From the NCBI GenBank assembly GCA_002323775.1, contig DCPV01000231.1, forward strand, positions 1 to 9,516: a DNA stretch of 9,516 nt. Direction: 5' to 3'. A program made the position numbers and the translations under genes. The notes under the pieces are model-generated. The model had not been told where the DNA came from. It saw only the letters and a program-made list of their open reading frames with translations, and made no database searches. The stretch's first letter is position 1, and every line of letters starts with the position of its first letter. This document shows, in pieces, positions 1 to 5,947 of the stretch. The stretch comes from Firmicutes bacterium UBA1535. GTDB taxonomy: Bacteria; Bacillota; Clostridia; Tissierellales; Sedimentibacteraceae.

Positions 1-283
1 GTCCCTCAGTGAATCGTGGTCGGTTAGTTCCTGTAGTAGATTTTTTTTCAATTATTTTACCATCCACTATATATTGGAATACCGGATAATAATTGATTCT
101 TGTCGTCTTTTTAGTATTTCCATCATTGTCTGTTTCAGTACTTACAGACTCCTCTTTACTCATACCAGTAACCTTTCCCATTGTTGGCATAGTACAAACG
201 CTTTTTAAATTTTTGTGCTTTTTGTAAAACGAAAATCCTATTAAAAAAAACACTACTCCTAACAAGATAATAATAACTGACAT
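1..283 (-). CDS. DUF3592-like small membrane protein, 3' end cut by window edge
   Basis: An open frame runs from an ATG at 281-283 to the window edge (94 codons seen) with no stop. A ribosome site GGAGGA at 291-296 sits 7 bases before the ATG, which fixes the start. Residues 2-19 are a single hydrophobic segment (IIILLGVVFFLIGF), then a basic stretch KKHK, so the rest is probably held at the membrane surface. The later part, with YYPVFQYIVDGK followed by a KSTTG stretch, resembles the conserved core of DUF3592 proteins, whose function is unknown. The gene starts 14 bases after the stop of the lipoprotein gene at 298-1851 and is almost certainly translated from the same mRNA. The family call rests on pattern recognition and the missing C-terminus prevents a length check. 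Confidence 0.75.
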   Translation of the reverse strand, partial: MSVIIILLGVVFFLIGFSFYKKHKNLKSVCTMPTMGKVTGMSKEESVSTETDNDGNTKKTTRINYYPVFQYIVDGKIIEKKSTTGTNRPRFTEG

Positions 284-297
284 CCTAAAATCCTCCT

Positions 298-1851
298 TTA
301 ATTTTGTTTTTCAAATACTTCAATTACTTCTCCCACAATATTGTGGTCTTTTGATATCTCATCTTCTGTTAGCATGAAATATTGTAACCATTCTGGTGAA
401 TCCGGCATACCCAGCTCATCAGACCATGTTACATCAACATGATAAAAACCTGTATCAAGCTTTACCTTGTTCCACATATGCCCAACACCATCTACAACAC
501 CTTCAACACATGCACACCACAAATCAGCTCTCTCGCACAAAGCCATAAATCCTCTTGAATATCCTTGACATATAGAATAGCCTCCCACAATAGAGCCATA
601 TGCAGTACCATTCTGCCAGCCCCCTACACAGTCATAGTCATAATCTGTGGAAAGTGAAATCACAGTAGCAAGGTATCGATATTTGTCGTATGTCGAAAGT
701 TCTTCAGGCATACGTCTTACGATACGTTCACAAATCATGTCAAATCTGACTTTTTCCTCACGTAGTAAATCTATATCTGTTTTTTGCTGTTCAGCATCCC
801 AAGGCATAAAATATTTTGACTCCAAGGCAACAGTATTTTCACCTTCAATTACTTCATTAATCATAAAATAGTTTTCCAAATCTGCCCAATCTAAAGCAAT
901 GGCTCCACAAATATACATAAGCCTGTCAAGAACATCATACCCATATTTATCTGCCGGATATGAAAAATATTCAAGCCCTGCAACCTTCGGAAGTATCTCA
1001 TCATACAAGGATTGTTCCTCGGTACTCAATGTATCACGTGCCAGCTTTTTTTCAAATCCGAAAACAGAGCTAGAAAGACCATCATTCTTTACAGTATTTA
1101 TGATTTCAAGAGCTTTATCTATTATCAAATCAATTTCAGCGTAGGTTTTATCCTCTTTATTATTGCTGTTCTCATATTTGTTGTCATCTTGTCTGTAATA
1201 TTCTCCTGCAAATATTTCATGTTCCTTTTTATCATTGCCATTTCCTATTTGCTTTGCGATAATCAATTCTGAATCCTGACTTAGCTCAAAGATAATATCC
1301 ATGTACTCTGCTATAAATTTATTATCTTCGTAGACAGCAGCAATCCCATCAAATTTTTCTCCATTATTTGTTTCAAATGTAAAAACAAAATTTTTTCCAT
1401 TGTAGCCAGTTACCCCAAGTATAACCTCATTTGACCTGTATGTGCCCCACCAATTCGCATCAGAATAATTTTTTGTTTTCAATAATGTCCAATCATTATT
1501 TATAATATTATTTCTCCATACTTCACCTTTTTCAGTTACAGCAAAATGAGCTTCAACCAAAAGTTTATCATCAGTATTTGTACCCCATGCAAAGTACCAC
1601 ACTTTTCCATCAGTTTTAAAATCTCCACTTTCTTCTATAATAGCTGTATTATTTGTTTCATAGCCTGCTATTTTCAGTTTATCTAATAAAAAATCTGATG
1701 CTTGCTGTCTATCTGTAATCTGAAAAATGTCCTTATCATTCAAGTTTAATTTTTGACTTGGCACAACTTTATTACATGATACTAAAAAGAGTAAAACCTC
1801 TATAATAATAACTATTAATAAAATGTACAATTGCTTAGATACTTTCTTCAT
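298..1851 (-). CDS. Lipoprotein with transglutaminase-like (cysteine protease fold) domain
   Basis: A 517-residue exported lipoprotein. The N-terminus has basic residues, a hydrophobic stretch (residues 8-24) and the lipobox L-V-S-C with Cys26 as the lipidation site, so it should be anchored on the outer face of the membrane. Residues about 45-190 form a region I cannot assign, and 205-236 is a polar, Asn/Asp/Lys-rich linker. Residues about 388-480 look like a transglutaminase-like domain: Cys428 in GGYSICQGYSRGF, His458 in VGHMWN and Asp473 in YHVDVTWSD give the expected Cys-His-Asp order. In bacteria such domains act as peptidases or in cell-surface processing; the substrate here is unknown. 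The start is an ATG with GGAAG 9 bases upstream, weaker than its neighbours. It forms an operon with the DUF3592-like gene downstream. The MalT-like regulator gene upstream is separated by a terminator, so this gene probably has its own promoter. Confidence 0.88.
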   Translation of the reverse strand: MKKVSKQLYILLIVIIIEVLLFLVSCNKVVPSQKLNLNDKDIFQITDRQQASDFLLDKLKIAGYETNNTAIIEESGDFKTDGKVWYFAWGTNTDDKLLVEAHFAVTEKGEVWRNNIINNDWTLLKTKNYSDANWWGTYRSNEVILGVTGYNGKNFVFTFETNNGEKFDGIAAVYEDNKFIAEYMDIIFELSQDSELIIAKQIGNGNDKKEHEIFAGEYYRQDDNKYENSNNKEDKTYAEIDLIIDKALEIINTVKNDGLSSSVFGFEKKLARDTLSTEEQSLYDEILPKVAGLEYFSYPADKYGYDVLDRLMYICGAIALDWADLENYFMINEVIEGENTVALESKYFMPWDAEQQKTDIDLLREEKVRFDMICERIVRRMPEELSTYDKYRYLATVISLSTDYDYDCVGGWQNGTAYGSIVGGYSICQGYSRGFMALCERADLWCACVEGVVDGVGHMWNKVKLDTGFYHVDVTWSDELGMPDSPEWLQYFMLTEDEISKDHNIVGEVIEVFEKQN

Positions 1852-1902
1852 TCAAATATACTTCCATTTCTGTAAATTTTAGTTAAATACGCTCTGAATT
1901 AT

Positions 1903-1932
1903 ATTATATATTTTATTTTAAAATTTTGTAAT
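1903..1932 (-). promoter_or_regulatory. Weak candidate promoter of the lipoprotein operon
   Basis: On the minus strand TATAAT (1903-1908) lies 18 bases after ATTACA (1927-1932), a poor -35. A second overlapping TATAAT sits at 1898-1903. The region is nearly all A/T, so the -10 match alone means little; the main support is that a promoter is needed here, because a terminator lies just upstream. The -35 overlaps one edge of the perfect inverted repeat at 1930-1949. Confidence 0.35.
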
Positions 1933-1949
1933 CACCCATTGGGGTGATT
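1930..1949. promoter_or_regulatory. Perfect 8-bp inverted repeat, possible operator
   Basis: AATCACCC and GGGTGATT are perfect inverted copies around a 4-base centre (ATTG). It is one of the few GC-containing stretches in the intergenic gap. It overlaps the candidate -35 of the lipoprotein operon, a place where a bound dimer would affect transcription. It could also be a hairpin, but neither strand has a T-run after it, so a terminator is less likely. Confidence 0.45.
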
Positions 1950-1966
1950 TAATGAAAATATTTTAT

Positions 1967-1999
1967 AAAAAAATACACCCTACAATTATTTGTAGAGTG
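1967..1999 (-). terminator. Rho-independent terminator of the MalT-like regulator gene
   Basis: The arms 1976-1985 and 1990-1999 pair over 10 bp with a 4-base loop. On the minus-strand RNA the only non-Watson-Crick pair is a G-U wobble, whereas on the plus strand it would be a C-A mismatch, so the structure favours minus-strand RNA. A run of seven T follows on the minus strand (1967-1973). It begins 37 bases after the regulator's stop codon. Confidence 0.85.
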
Positions 2000-2036
2000 C
2001 GAAATTAATTTTATTTAAATTTATAAAGTTCTTTTA

Positions 2037-4520
2037 TTAGATATCCTTAATCTCTAACATTATCAGCTGTGTTTTAGAGGATATTCCTAACTTATTATAT
2101 ATTTGCTTAATATGCGTTTTTACAGTGTTTACAGATATAAACATTTCTGTTGCAATTTCAGTGTTTTTTAATCCTTTTTTAATCATTTTTATTATTTCTT
2201 TTTCTTTTGGAGTTAGATAAGATTCCAACTCTGATGATTTTGTTAATTTATCAATAGAATCAGCCAATTTTTCTGATAAATGCGCTATATTATTAAAATT
2301 CGTCTTATCTAAAACTAATATTTTGGACAACAATTTTGATATCCCCTTATAATTTTCTGCAAAAGGTATATATATTCCGTCCGGCATAGCCATCTCAATA
2401 GCAGATTTCAATGAATCTATAGCTTTTTCTTGCTTCCCGGTTGCATTAAAGGCAAATGTCATATAAATTTTAGCATAGATTTGGGAGAGAATATTCGGAA
2501 AAATTGATGATATCGCAAGCATGTGCTGGCATGCTCCAATTAGCTTTAGATATTCTTTTTTATTTAGTAAATAACGACAATATATTATATATGCAAATGG
2601 CTGTATCATTATAACCATTCTTCTATCATTTATATCTCCCTCCGCTATCCATGGAGCTATTTCATCTGTTTTACCCAACAGAAGATTTAGATATGCCTTT
2701 GACATGGCTAAAGTATAACGGCACAAATCCTCAGTGTTTTGTCTGGAACATTCCTCAAATTTTACAAGAAAATCTTGAAGTTTATTTTGATCTCCCTGCA
2801 ATATAGCTATTTGTGCTAGTAAAAACAGTCCGCATTGATAAATGCTATTTTGTCCCTTATTATCAGCATTAATCAATGCCCTATGACAAACAATCTGCGC
2901 TTCCTCAATTTCACCTCTCATAAAATGAGCTTCTGCACGCATTATATCCTCAGCTCCGGTTCCATGACCACTTGCAAGCTCATAGTAAATAGGCATGCAC
3001 TCATCCATTTGAGAAATCTCTTTATCTAAACCTCCTACCTCACGATGGTAAAGACAAAATATAGAAGGTGAACCGAAGGTCCAGCTACTTTTTATATTTA
3101 TTAAATTCGTCGGACCTTTTAACAATTCTATCGCTCTGCGATGACGTATACTCATACTATCAATTCGATTAAATTCAAGGAATGATAACAATAGCTCAGT
3201 TTCACCTAATAAAATATCCTTTTTACTTTTGTCTATATAGCTTTTTTCAATTATTTGATAAATCTCATCCTTCATAGAAATAAGCATAGCTTTTTCATTG
3301 AGAAAAAACAATGTGAATGCCAAAGGAACAACAGACATAGGATATTTGCATTTTGTTTCAAATGGCGTATTCTTCAATATGTCTATTATCATAGGCTTGC
3401 TTATTTCATCACTAATATCAGCTATTTCATAGCTTGTGAGCGGCAACGATAAAAATTTTTCCCATACTGTAGATAAGTAATAAAAACGCAAGGTGTTCAA
3501 TCTATCTCCTGCCTTATTTGCAACATCTCCACCTATTAGGTATATTTCTCTTTGCTTTTCAATAGGCAAAAGTTCAAACTGTTCTTTAAGGAAACTATGA
3601 AATAAACTGTGAAAGTAATACATTCTTTCTTCCTTATCATAGTTTACAAACACCCTTTTATCCTTCAAAATGAGCTCCGTTTGTGCACTACTAAGTTTAG
3701 AAAAGGCAGTAGCTTGTATAAGAGAAAATCTCGTAAATATTGATAATGATAATAAAAATATTTTTTCAATATCGTCAAGCTTATTCCATAAAGCCTTATG
3801 TATCAAATTATCCATACTACCTTTATGAAACTTACCATTTTCAATGAATGATAGCATTTGTAAATACAGTGCCATTATCCACCCTTCTGTAATCACTGAT
3901 AGTTCGTTTAATTGTACACTATTTAAAGCTAAGCCCGCTTGGCGATAATATGCGTCTATATCATCTCTTGAAAATATTAAAGCAGATTCCTGCAATAAGT
4001 AAAAACGACTACTTTCAATGATTTCATCATGTTCTTCACGAGAAAGTATTTGTGAAGCTACAACTATGTGAAGTTTTTTTTCTCTATGTTCTGATAAAGC
4101 CATAAGAAATTTACCAGATTCAGGTAAATTCCAAGCCATAAAATCATCTAGTACAATATAGGTTTCTTGATTGCAATTAATATTTCTAAAAATCTTTTTT
4201 AGTAAAGGCAATGTTTCTTTATCAGGCAAACCAGTTGCTATTAATTGATTAGAACTTTCTGTGTCAAATTCATTTATTAAAGAGCAAAAATATTTCCAAG
4301 AATTTTTTAGTGATTCTCCTGAGAAGGTATGCCAAAGCACTGATGTTTCATGATCTATTTCGTTATCAAAAAAATAGCGAAGAGAGCTTGTCTTTCCAAA
4401 ACCAGATGGAGCTTCAACAAATGTCAAAGGATAATGCTTTATATACTTTAATTTTTCTATAAGCTTTTTAGGAAAAAATTGTGTTTCTTGTTTTATTTGC
4501 TTTACTCTCCCCATTTCCAT
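2037..4520 (-). CDS. MalT-like LuxR-family ATP-dependent transcriptional regulator
   Basis: 827 residues, the usual length for large STAND-type regulators related to MalT. The N-terminal NTPase domain shows Walker A APSGFGKTS (37-45, Lys43) and Walker B YIVLDDF (121-127, Asp125/Asp126). The middle, about 390-750, is helical and repeat-like, as expected of a TPR-type ligand-sensing region. The C-terminus (769-827) is a LuxR-type helix-turn-helix: LTPKEKEII, then NTEIATEMFISVNTVKTHI. Family members are thought to bind a small molecule and ATP, self-associate and activate nearby promoters; the inducer here is unknown. The ATG at 4518-4520 has AAAGGA about 5 bases upstream; a second in-frame ATG two codons on (M3) is possible but further from the site. 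No signal peptide or membrane segment is evident. Candidate targets are itself (inverted repeat over its own promoter) and the lipoprotein operon downstream; both are inference. Confidence 0.92.
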   Translation of the reverse strand: MEMGRVKQIKQETQFFPKKLIEKLKYIKHYPLTFVEAPSGFGKTSSLRYFFDNEIDHETSVLWHTFSGESLKNSWKYFCSLINEFDTESSNQLIATGLPDKETLPLLKKIFRNINCNQETYIVLDDFMAWNLPESGKFLMALSEHREKKLHIVVASQILSREEHDEIIESSRFYLLQESALIFSRDDIDAYYRQAGLALNSVQLNELSVITEGWIMALYLQMLSFIENGKFHKGSMDNLIHKALWNKLDDIEKIFLLSLSIFTRFSLIQATAFSKLSSAQTELILKDKRVFVNYDKEERMYYFHSLFHSFLKEQFELLPIEKQREIYLIGGDVANKAGDRLNTLRFYYLSTVWEKFLSLPLTSYEIADISDEISKPMIIDILKNTPFETKCKYPMSVVPLAFTLFFLNEKAMLISMKDEIYQIIEKSYIDKSKKDILLGETELLLSFLEFNRIDSMSIRHRRAIELLKGPTNLINIKSSWTFGSPSIFCLYHREVGGLDKEISQMDECMPIYYELASGHGTGAEDIMRAEAHFMRGEIEEAQIVCHRALINADNKGQNSIYQCGLFLLAQIAILQGDQNKLQDFLVKFEECSRQNTEDLCRYTLAMSKAYLNLLLGKTDEIAPWIAEGDINDRRMVIMIQPFAYIIYCRYLLNKKEYLKLIGACQHMLAISSIFPNILSQIYAKIYMTFAFNATGKQEKAIDSLKSAIEMAMPDGIYIPFAENYKGISKLLSKILVLDKTNFNNIAHLSEKLADSIDKLTKSSELESYLTPKEKEIIKMIKKGLKNTEIATEMFISVNTVKTHIKQIYNKLGISSKTQLIMLEIKDI

Positions 4521-4568
4521 ATTTTCCTTTCTTTTTTTATATTAAAAGTTCCCTTATATTCTTTATTA

Positions 4569-4602
4569 TGTGTATCTTACCATGAAAATACACATTCGTA
4601 AA
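4569..4602 (-). promoter_or_regulatory. Promoter of the MalT-like gene overlapped by an inverted repeat
   Basis: On the minus strand TTTACG (4597-4602) and TAAGAT (4574-4579) are 17 bases apart, and TGG before the -10 gives an extended -10. An inverted repeat, TGTGTATCTT (4569-4578) against AAAATACACA (4585-4594), covers the -10 with one mismatch in ten pairs and a 6-base centre; one further flanking pair (4568/4595) also matches. A dimer bound here would block or control initiation. The last codons of the small ORF at 4577-4753 lie within this site. Confidence 0.5.
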
Positions 4603-4753
4603 GTAATAAAATCATAATAATACTTCCGAAACAGATTAGAGATACGGATAAATGACGACTAAATGATGATTTAGCATTGCTTGTTGGATTTAATATGTTG
4701 AAAATAACATTATAACATAATAATATGTAATTAGGAATTTGCCAAACATACAT
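4577..4753 (-). CDS. Possible small two-helix membrane protein
   Basis: A 58-codon frame starting at ATG 4751-4753, with AAAGGAG at 4763-4769 placed 9 bases upstream. A TTG seven codons earlier would lie inside that ribosome site, so the ATG is preferred. The product has two hydrophobic stretches, roughly residues 6-24 (PNYILLCYNVIFNIL) and 37-56 (LSVSLICFGSIIMILLLYECVF), joined by a polar loop with NAKSSFSRH. A candidate promoter lies just upstream (4787-4814). It ends 56 bases before the MalT-like gene and could be co-transcribed with it. I recognise no family. The ribosome site and the two hydrophobic stretches argue for a gene; the short length and AT-rich context, where hydrophobic codons arise by chance, argue against. 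Confidence 0.35.
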   Translation of the reverse strand: MYVWQIPNYILLCYNVIFNILNPTSNAKSSFSRHLSVSLICFGSIIMILLLYECVFSW

Positions 4754-4786
4754 GCGGTAATGCTCCTTTGTCAAAAATAGATGATG

Positions 4787-4814
4787 ATTATATGAGTAAA
4801 TGTAAAAGAGTGAA
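4787..4814 (-). promoter_or_regulatory. Candidate promoter before the small ORF and MalT-like gene
   Basis: TTCACT (4809-4814) and a perfect TATAAT (4787-4792) lie 16 bases apart on the minus strand. The ribosome site of the small ORF follows about 18 bases after the -10. The -35 lies within one arm of the hairpin at 4805-4831, so the same bases may serve as terminator stem and promoter element. Confidence 0.35.
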
Positions 4815-4831
4815 GTTAAGCTTCACTCTTT
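4805..4831 (-). terminator. Hairpin ending the spoIIA transcript
   Basis: AAAGAGTGAAG (4805-4815) and CTTCACTCTTT (4821-4831) form a perfect 11-bp stem with a 5-base loop. On the minus strand a short T-rich stretch (TTTTACATTTA) follows, so a terminator for spoIIAA-spoIIAB, whose last stop is at 4961, is the best reading. The 129 bases between spoIIAB and this stem carry no gene I can support. Confidence 0.7.
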
Positions 4832-4960
4832 AGAAATTTGATGATTTCATTTGCAAATTTTGTGATTACATTTATCGAAATAGTTCTATCATTAATTAAA
4901 ATATCAATCACGAAGAAATTTTCTTATTTAATTATCCAATTCCCACAATTATATAAATTA

Positions 4961-5407
4961 TTATTTGATGTATATCTTTTCAGAATTATTGCTTATTTTC
5001 TTTCTTAAAATTATCTTTGTTCCTATATCCCTTTCAGATAAAACAACAAGCTCGTCCATAAAGCTCTCCATAACTGTAAAGCCCATCCCTGAACGCTCAA
5101 GCTCCGGCTTTGATGTAAATAAGGGTTCTCTTGCCTTTTCTACATTTGGTATACCGCATCCAAAATCCTCTATTATTATTTCAACAACTTGTCCCTTTAT
5201 TCTGCATTCTATAACTATATCGCCAAGCTTATTGTCGTAGCCGTGAATAATTGCATTTGTTACAGCCTCTGAAACGGCAGTCTTAATATCTGAAATTTCC
5301 TCGATAGTCGGATTAAGACTTGCGCAAAATGCAGCAACAGCACTTCTTGCAAAGGATTCATTTGTAGATAAGCTTGGAATTTTTATATATACATAATTAT
5401 TTTGCAT
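4961..5407 (-). CDS. spoIIAB: Anti-sigma F factor SpoIIAB (serine kinase)
   Basis: 148 residues, the normal length. In Bacillus subtilis SpoIIAB binds sigma-F in the predivisional cell and mother cell, and phosphorylates SpoIIAA using ATP. The sequence is plainly this protein and not a general RsbW: NESFAR (16-21), [12 protein letters not shown] (46-57) with the GHKL N-box Glu47 and Asn51, the G1 box EDFGCGI (80-86) and the [16 protein letters not shown] block (95-110) with the ATP lid and G2 box all match closely. Arg21 corresponds to the arginine that contacts sigma-F and SpoIIAA. The start is an ATG with AGGGGG about 5 bases upstream; that ribosome site overlaps the spoIIAA stop codon, giving a 9-base gap and likely translational coupling. 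Oddly, no spoIIAC follows; the next structure is a terminator. Confidence 0.96.
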   Translation of the reverse strand: MQNNYVYIKIPSLSTNESFARSAVAAFCASLNPTIEEISDIKTAVSEAVTNAIIHGYDNKLGDIVIECRIKGQVVEIIIEDFGCGIPNVEKAREPLFTSKPELERSGMGFTVMESFMDELVVLSERDIGTKIILRKKISNNSEKIYIK

Positions 5408-5416
5408 CGTATCCCC

Positions 5417-5722
5417 CTATTTTATATTTATTATTTTTCCAACACCGCTCATATCAAGAATTCTTCTAATTTTATGAGAGGCGTTAATAATTTCTAATTT
5501 TCCATCATTCTTTTTTACAATTTTATATCTTCCAATTATAAATCCAATAGCTGAACTATCAATGAAATCAAGCTTTTCCATATCGAAGGTTAAGTTTTTA
5601 ACTTGTCCACTATTAAGCCTTTCATCTATTTTGCCCCTAGACTCAGTAGCAAAATGATGGTCCAATTCCCCTTTAAGCTTTACAGTTAAGTTTTGTCCAT
5701 TTTCATTATACAAAATTTCCAC
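5417..5722 (-). CDS. spoIIAA: Anti-sigma F factor antagonist SpoIIAA
   Basis: 101 residues; a single STAS domain. Unphosphorylated SpoIIAA displaces sigma-F from SpoIIAB; SpoIIAB inactivates it by serine phosphorylation and SpoIIE restores it (family knowledge). Visible hallmarks are LKGELDHHFA (16-25), DFIDSSAIGFIIGRYK (52-67) with Ser57 at the phosphorylated position, and RILDMSGVGKI (87-97). It is slightly shorter than the B. subtilis protein because the tail after the last strand is missing. The start is GTG at 5720-5722, directly preceded by an in-frame TAA, so no longer version is possible. The ribosome site (five G at 5735-5739) is rather far, about 12 bases, and an ATG-GAT-TGA mini-frame sits between them, suggesting weak or regulated initiation. 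First gene of the spoIIAA-spoIIAB operon. Confidence 0.96.
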   Translation of the reverse strand: MEILYNENGQNLTVKLKGELDHHFATESRGKIDERLNSGQVKNLTFDMEKLDFIDSSAIGFIIGRYKIVKKNDGKLEIINASHKIRRILDMSGVGKIINIK

Positions 5723-5739
5723 TTATCAATCCATCCCCC

Positions 5740-5799
5740 TATTATAAATATAGTCTCGCTGTGCGAGCTATTAGTAATATCTTATACTAATTATAATAC
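5740..5799 (-). promoter_or_regulatory. Structured spoIIAA leader, potential three-way junction
   Basis: Read as minus-strand RNA, three stems fit together almost without gaps. P1 pairs 5791-5798 with 5740-5747 (8 bp, all A/U). P2 pairs 5785-5790 with 5771-5776 (6 bp, 8-base loop). P3 pairs 5763-5770 with 5751-5759 (8 bp with one bulge, 3-base loop, GC-rich core GCGAG). Only 3 bases (5748-5750) are left unpaired at the junction. The P1 strand ends exactly where the five-G ribosome site begins (5739), and the predicted transcript start (about 5799) is one base before P1. This is seen in the sequence by hand pairing; folding in the cell is inference. P1 is weak because it has no G-C pair. Confidence 0.45.
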
Positions 5800-5805
5800 A
5801 GACGC

Positions 5806-5843
5806 AAGATATTTTCTTTATCTTTTTTTGACAAGTTTTGTCG
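5806..5843 (-). promoter_or_regulatory. spoIIA promoter with candidate Spo0A boxes
   Basis: On the minus strand TTGTCA (5829-5834) and TATCTT (5806-5811) are 17 bases apart, a sigma-A-like promoter with a good -35 and a fair -10. The -35 lies inside CTTGTCAAAA (5826-5835), which matches the Spo0A box consensus TTTGTCRAAA at 9 of 10 positions. A second, poorer match (TTTGTCG at 5837-5843) lies next to it on the opposite strand. In B. subtilis the spoIIA operon is activated by Spo0A with sigma-H; I see no sigma-H type -35/-10 pair here. The -10 is also one arm of an 8-bp inverted repeat (AATATCTT 5776-5783 and AAGATATT 5806-5813). Confidence 0.5.
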
Positions 5844-5896
5844 CTTATGCGTATTTTTTGTACGTGTTTCTGTAGATTAATTTTAGTTTGTAATGA

Positions 5897-5934
5897 TGTT
5901 ATTATTTAGCTAATTTTAAAATGTAGCTATAACA
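5897..5934 (-). terminator. Imperfect hairpin after the sensor kinase gene
   Basis: TGTTAT (5897-5902) pairs with ATAACA (5929-5934), and inside it TAGCTAATTTT pairs with AAAAT-G-TAGCTA with a bulged base. It starts 13 bases after the kinase stop codon, the right place for a terminator, but it is AT-rich and has no T-run on the minus strand, so termination would be weak and read-through into spoIIAA is possible. Confidence 0.3.
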
Positions 5935-5947
5935 CCAAAACAATTTA

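Noticed and set aside
647..1272. Plus-strand frames of 74-86 codons across the lipoprotein gene
   Set aside because: They are antisense shadows of the strongly supported minus-strand gene, without ribosome sites or recognisable motifs.
4816..4923. Minus-strand open stretch of 35 codons behind spoIIAB, thought to be a sigF remnant
   Set aside because: Its translation (ending FANEIIKFLKSEA) does not resemble sigma-F regions; no ribosome site before its only GTG; the stop lies inside the hairpin loop. Probably chance in AT-rich DNA.
5806..5828. Plus-strand hairpin AAGATA/TATCTT followed by seven T as a terminator
   Set aside because: The stem is only 6 A/T-rich pairs and no plus-strand gene lies before it; the bases are better explained as the spoIIA -10 and the Spo0A-box T-run.
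5693..5875. Plus-strand 60-codon frame over the spoIIAA promoter
   Set aside because: It crosses the leader and promoter of spoIIAA, has no ribosome site and has a low-complexity, hydrophobic product typical of AT-rich noise.
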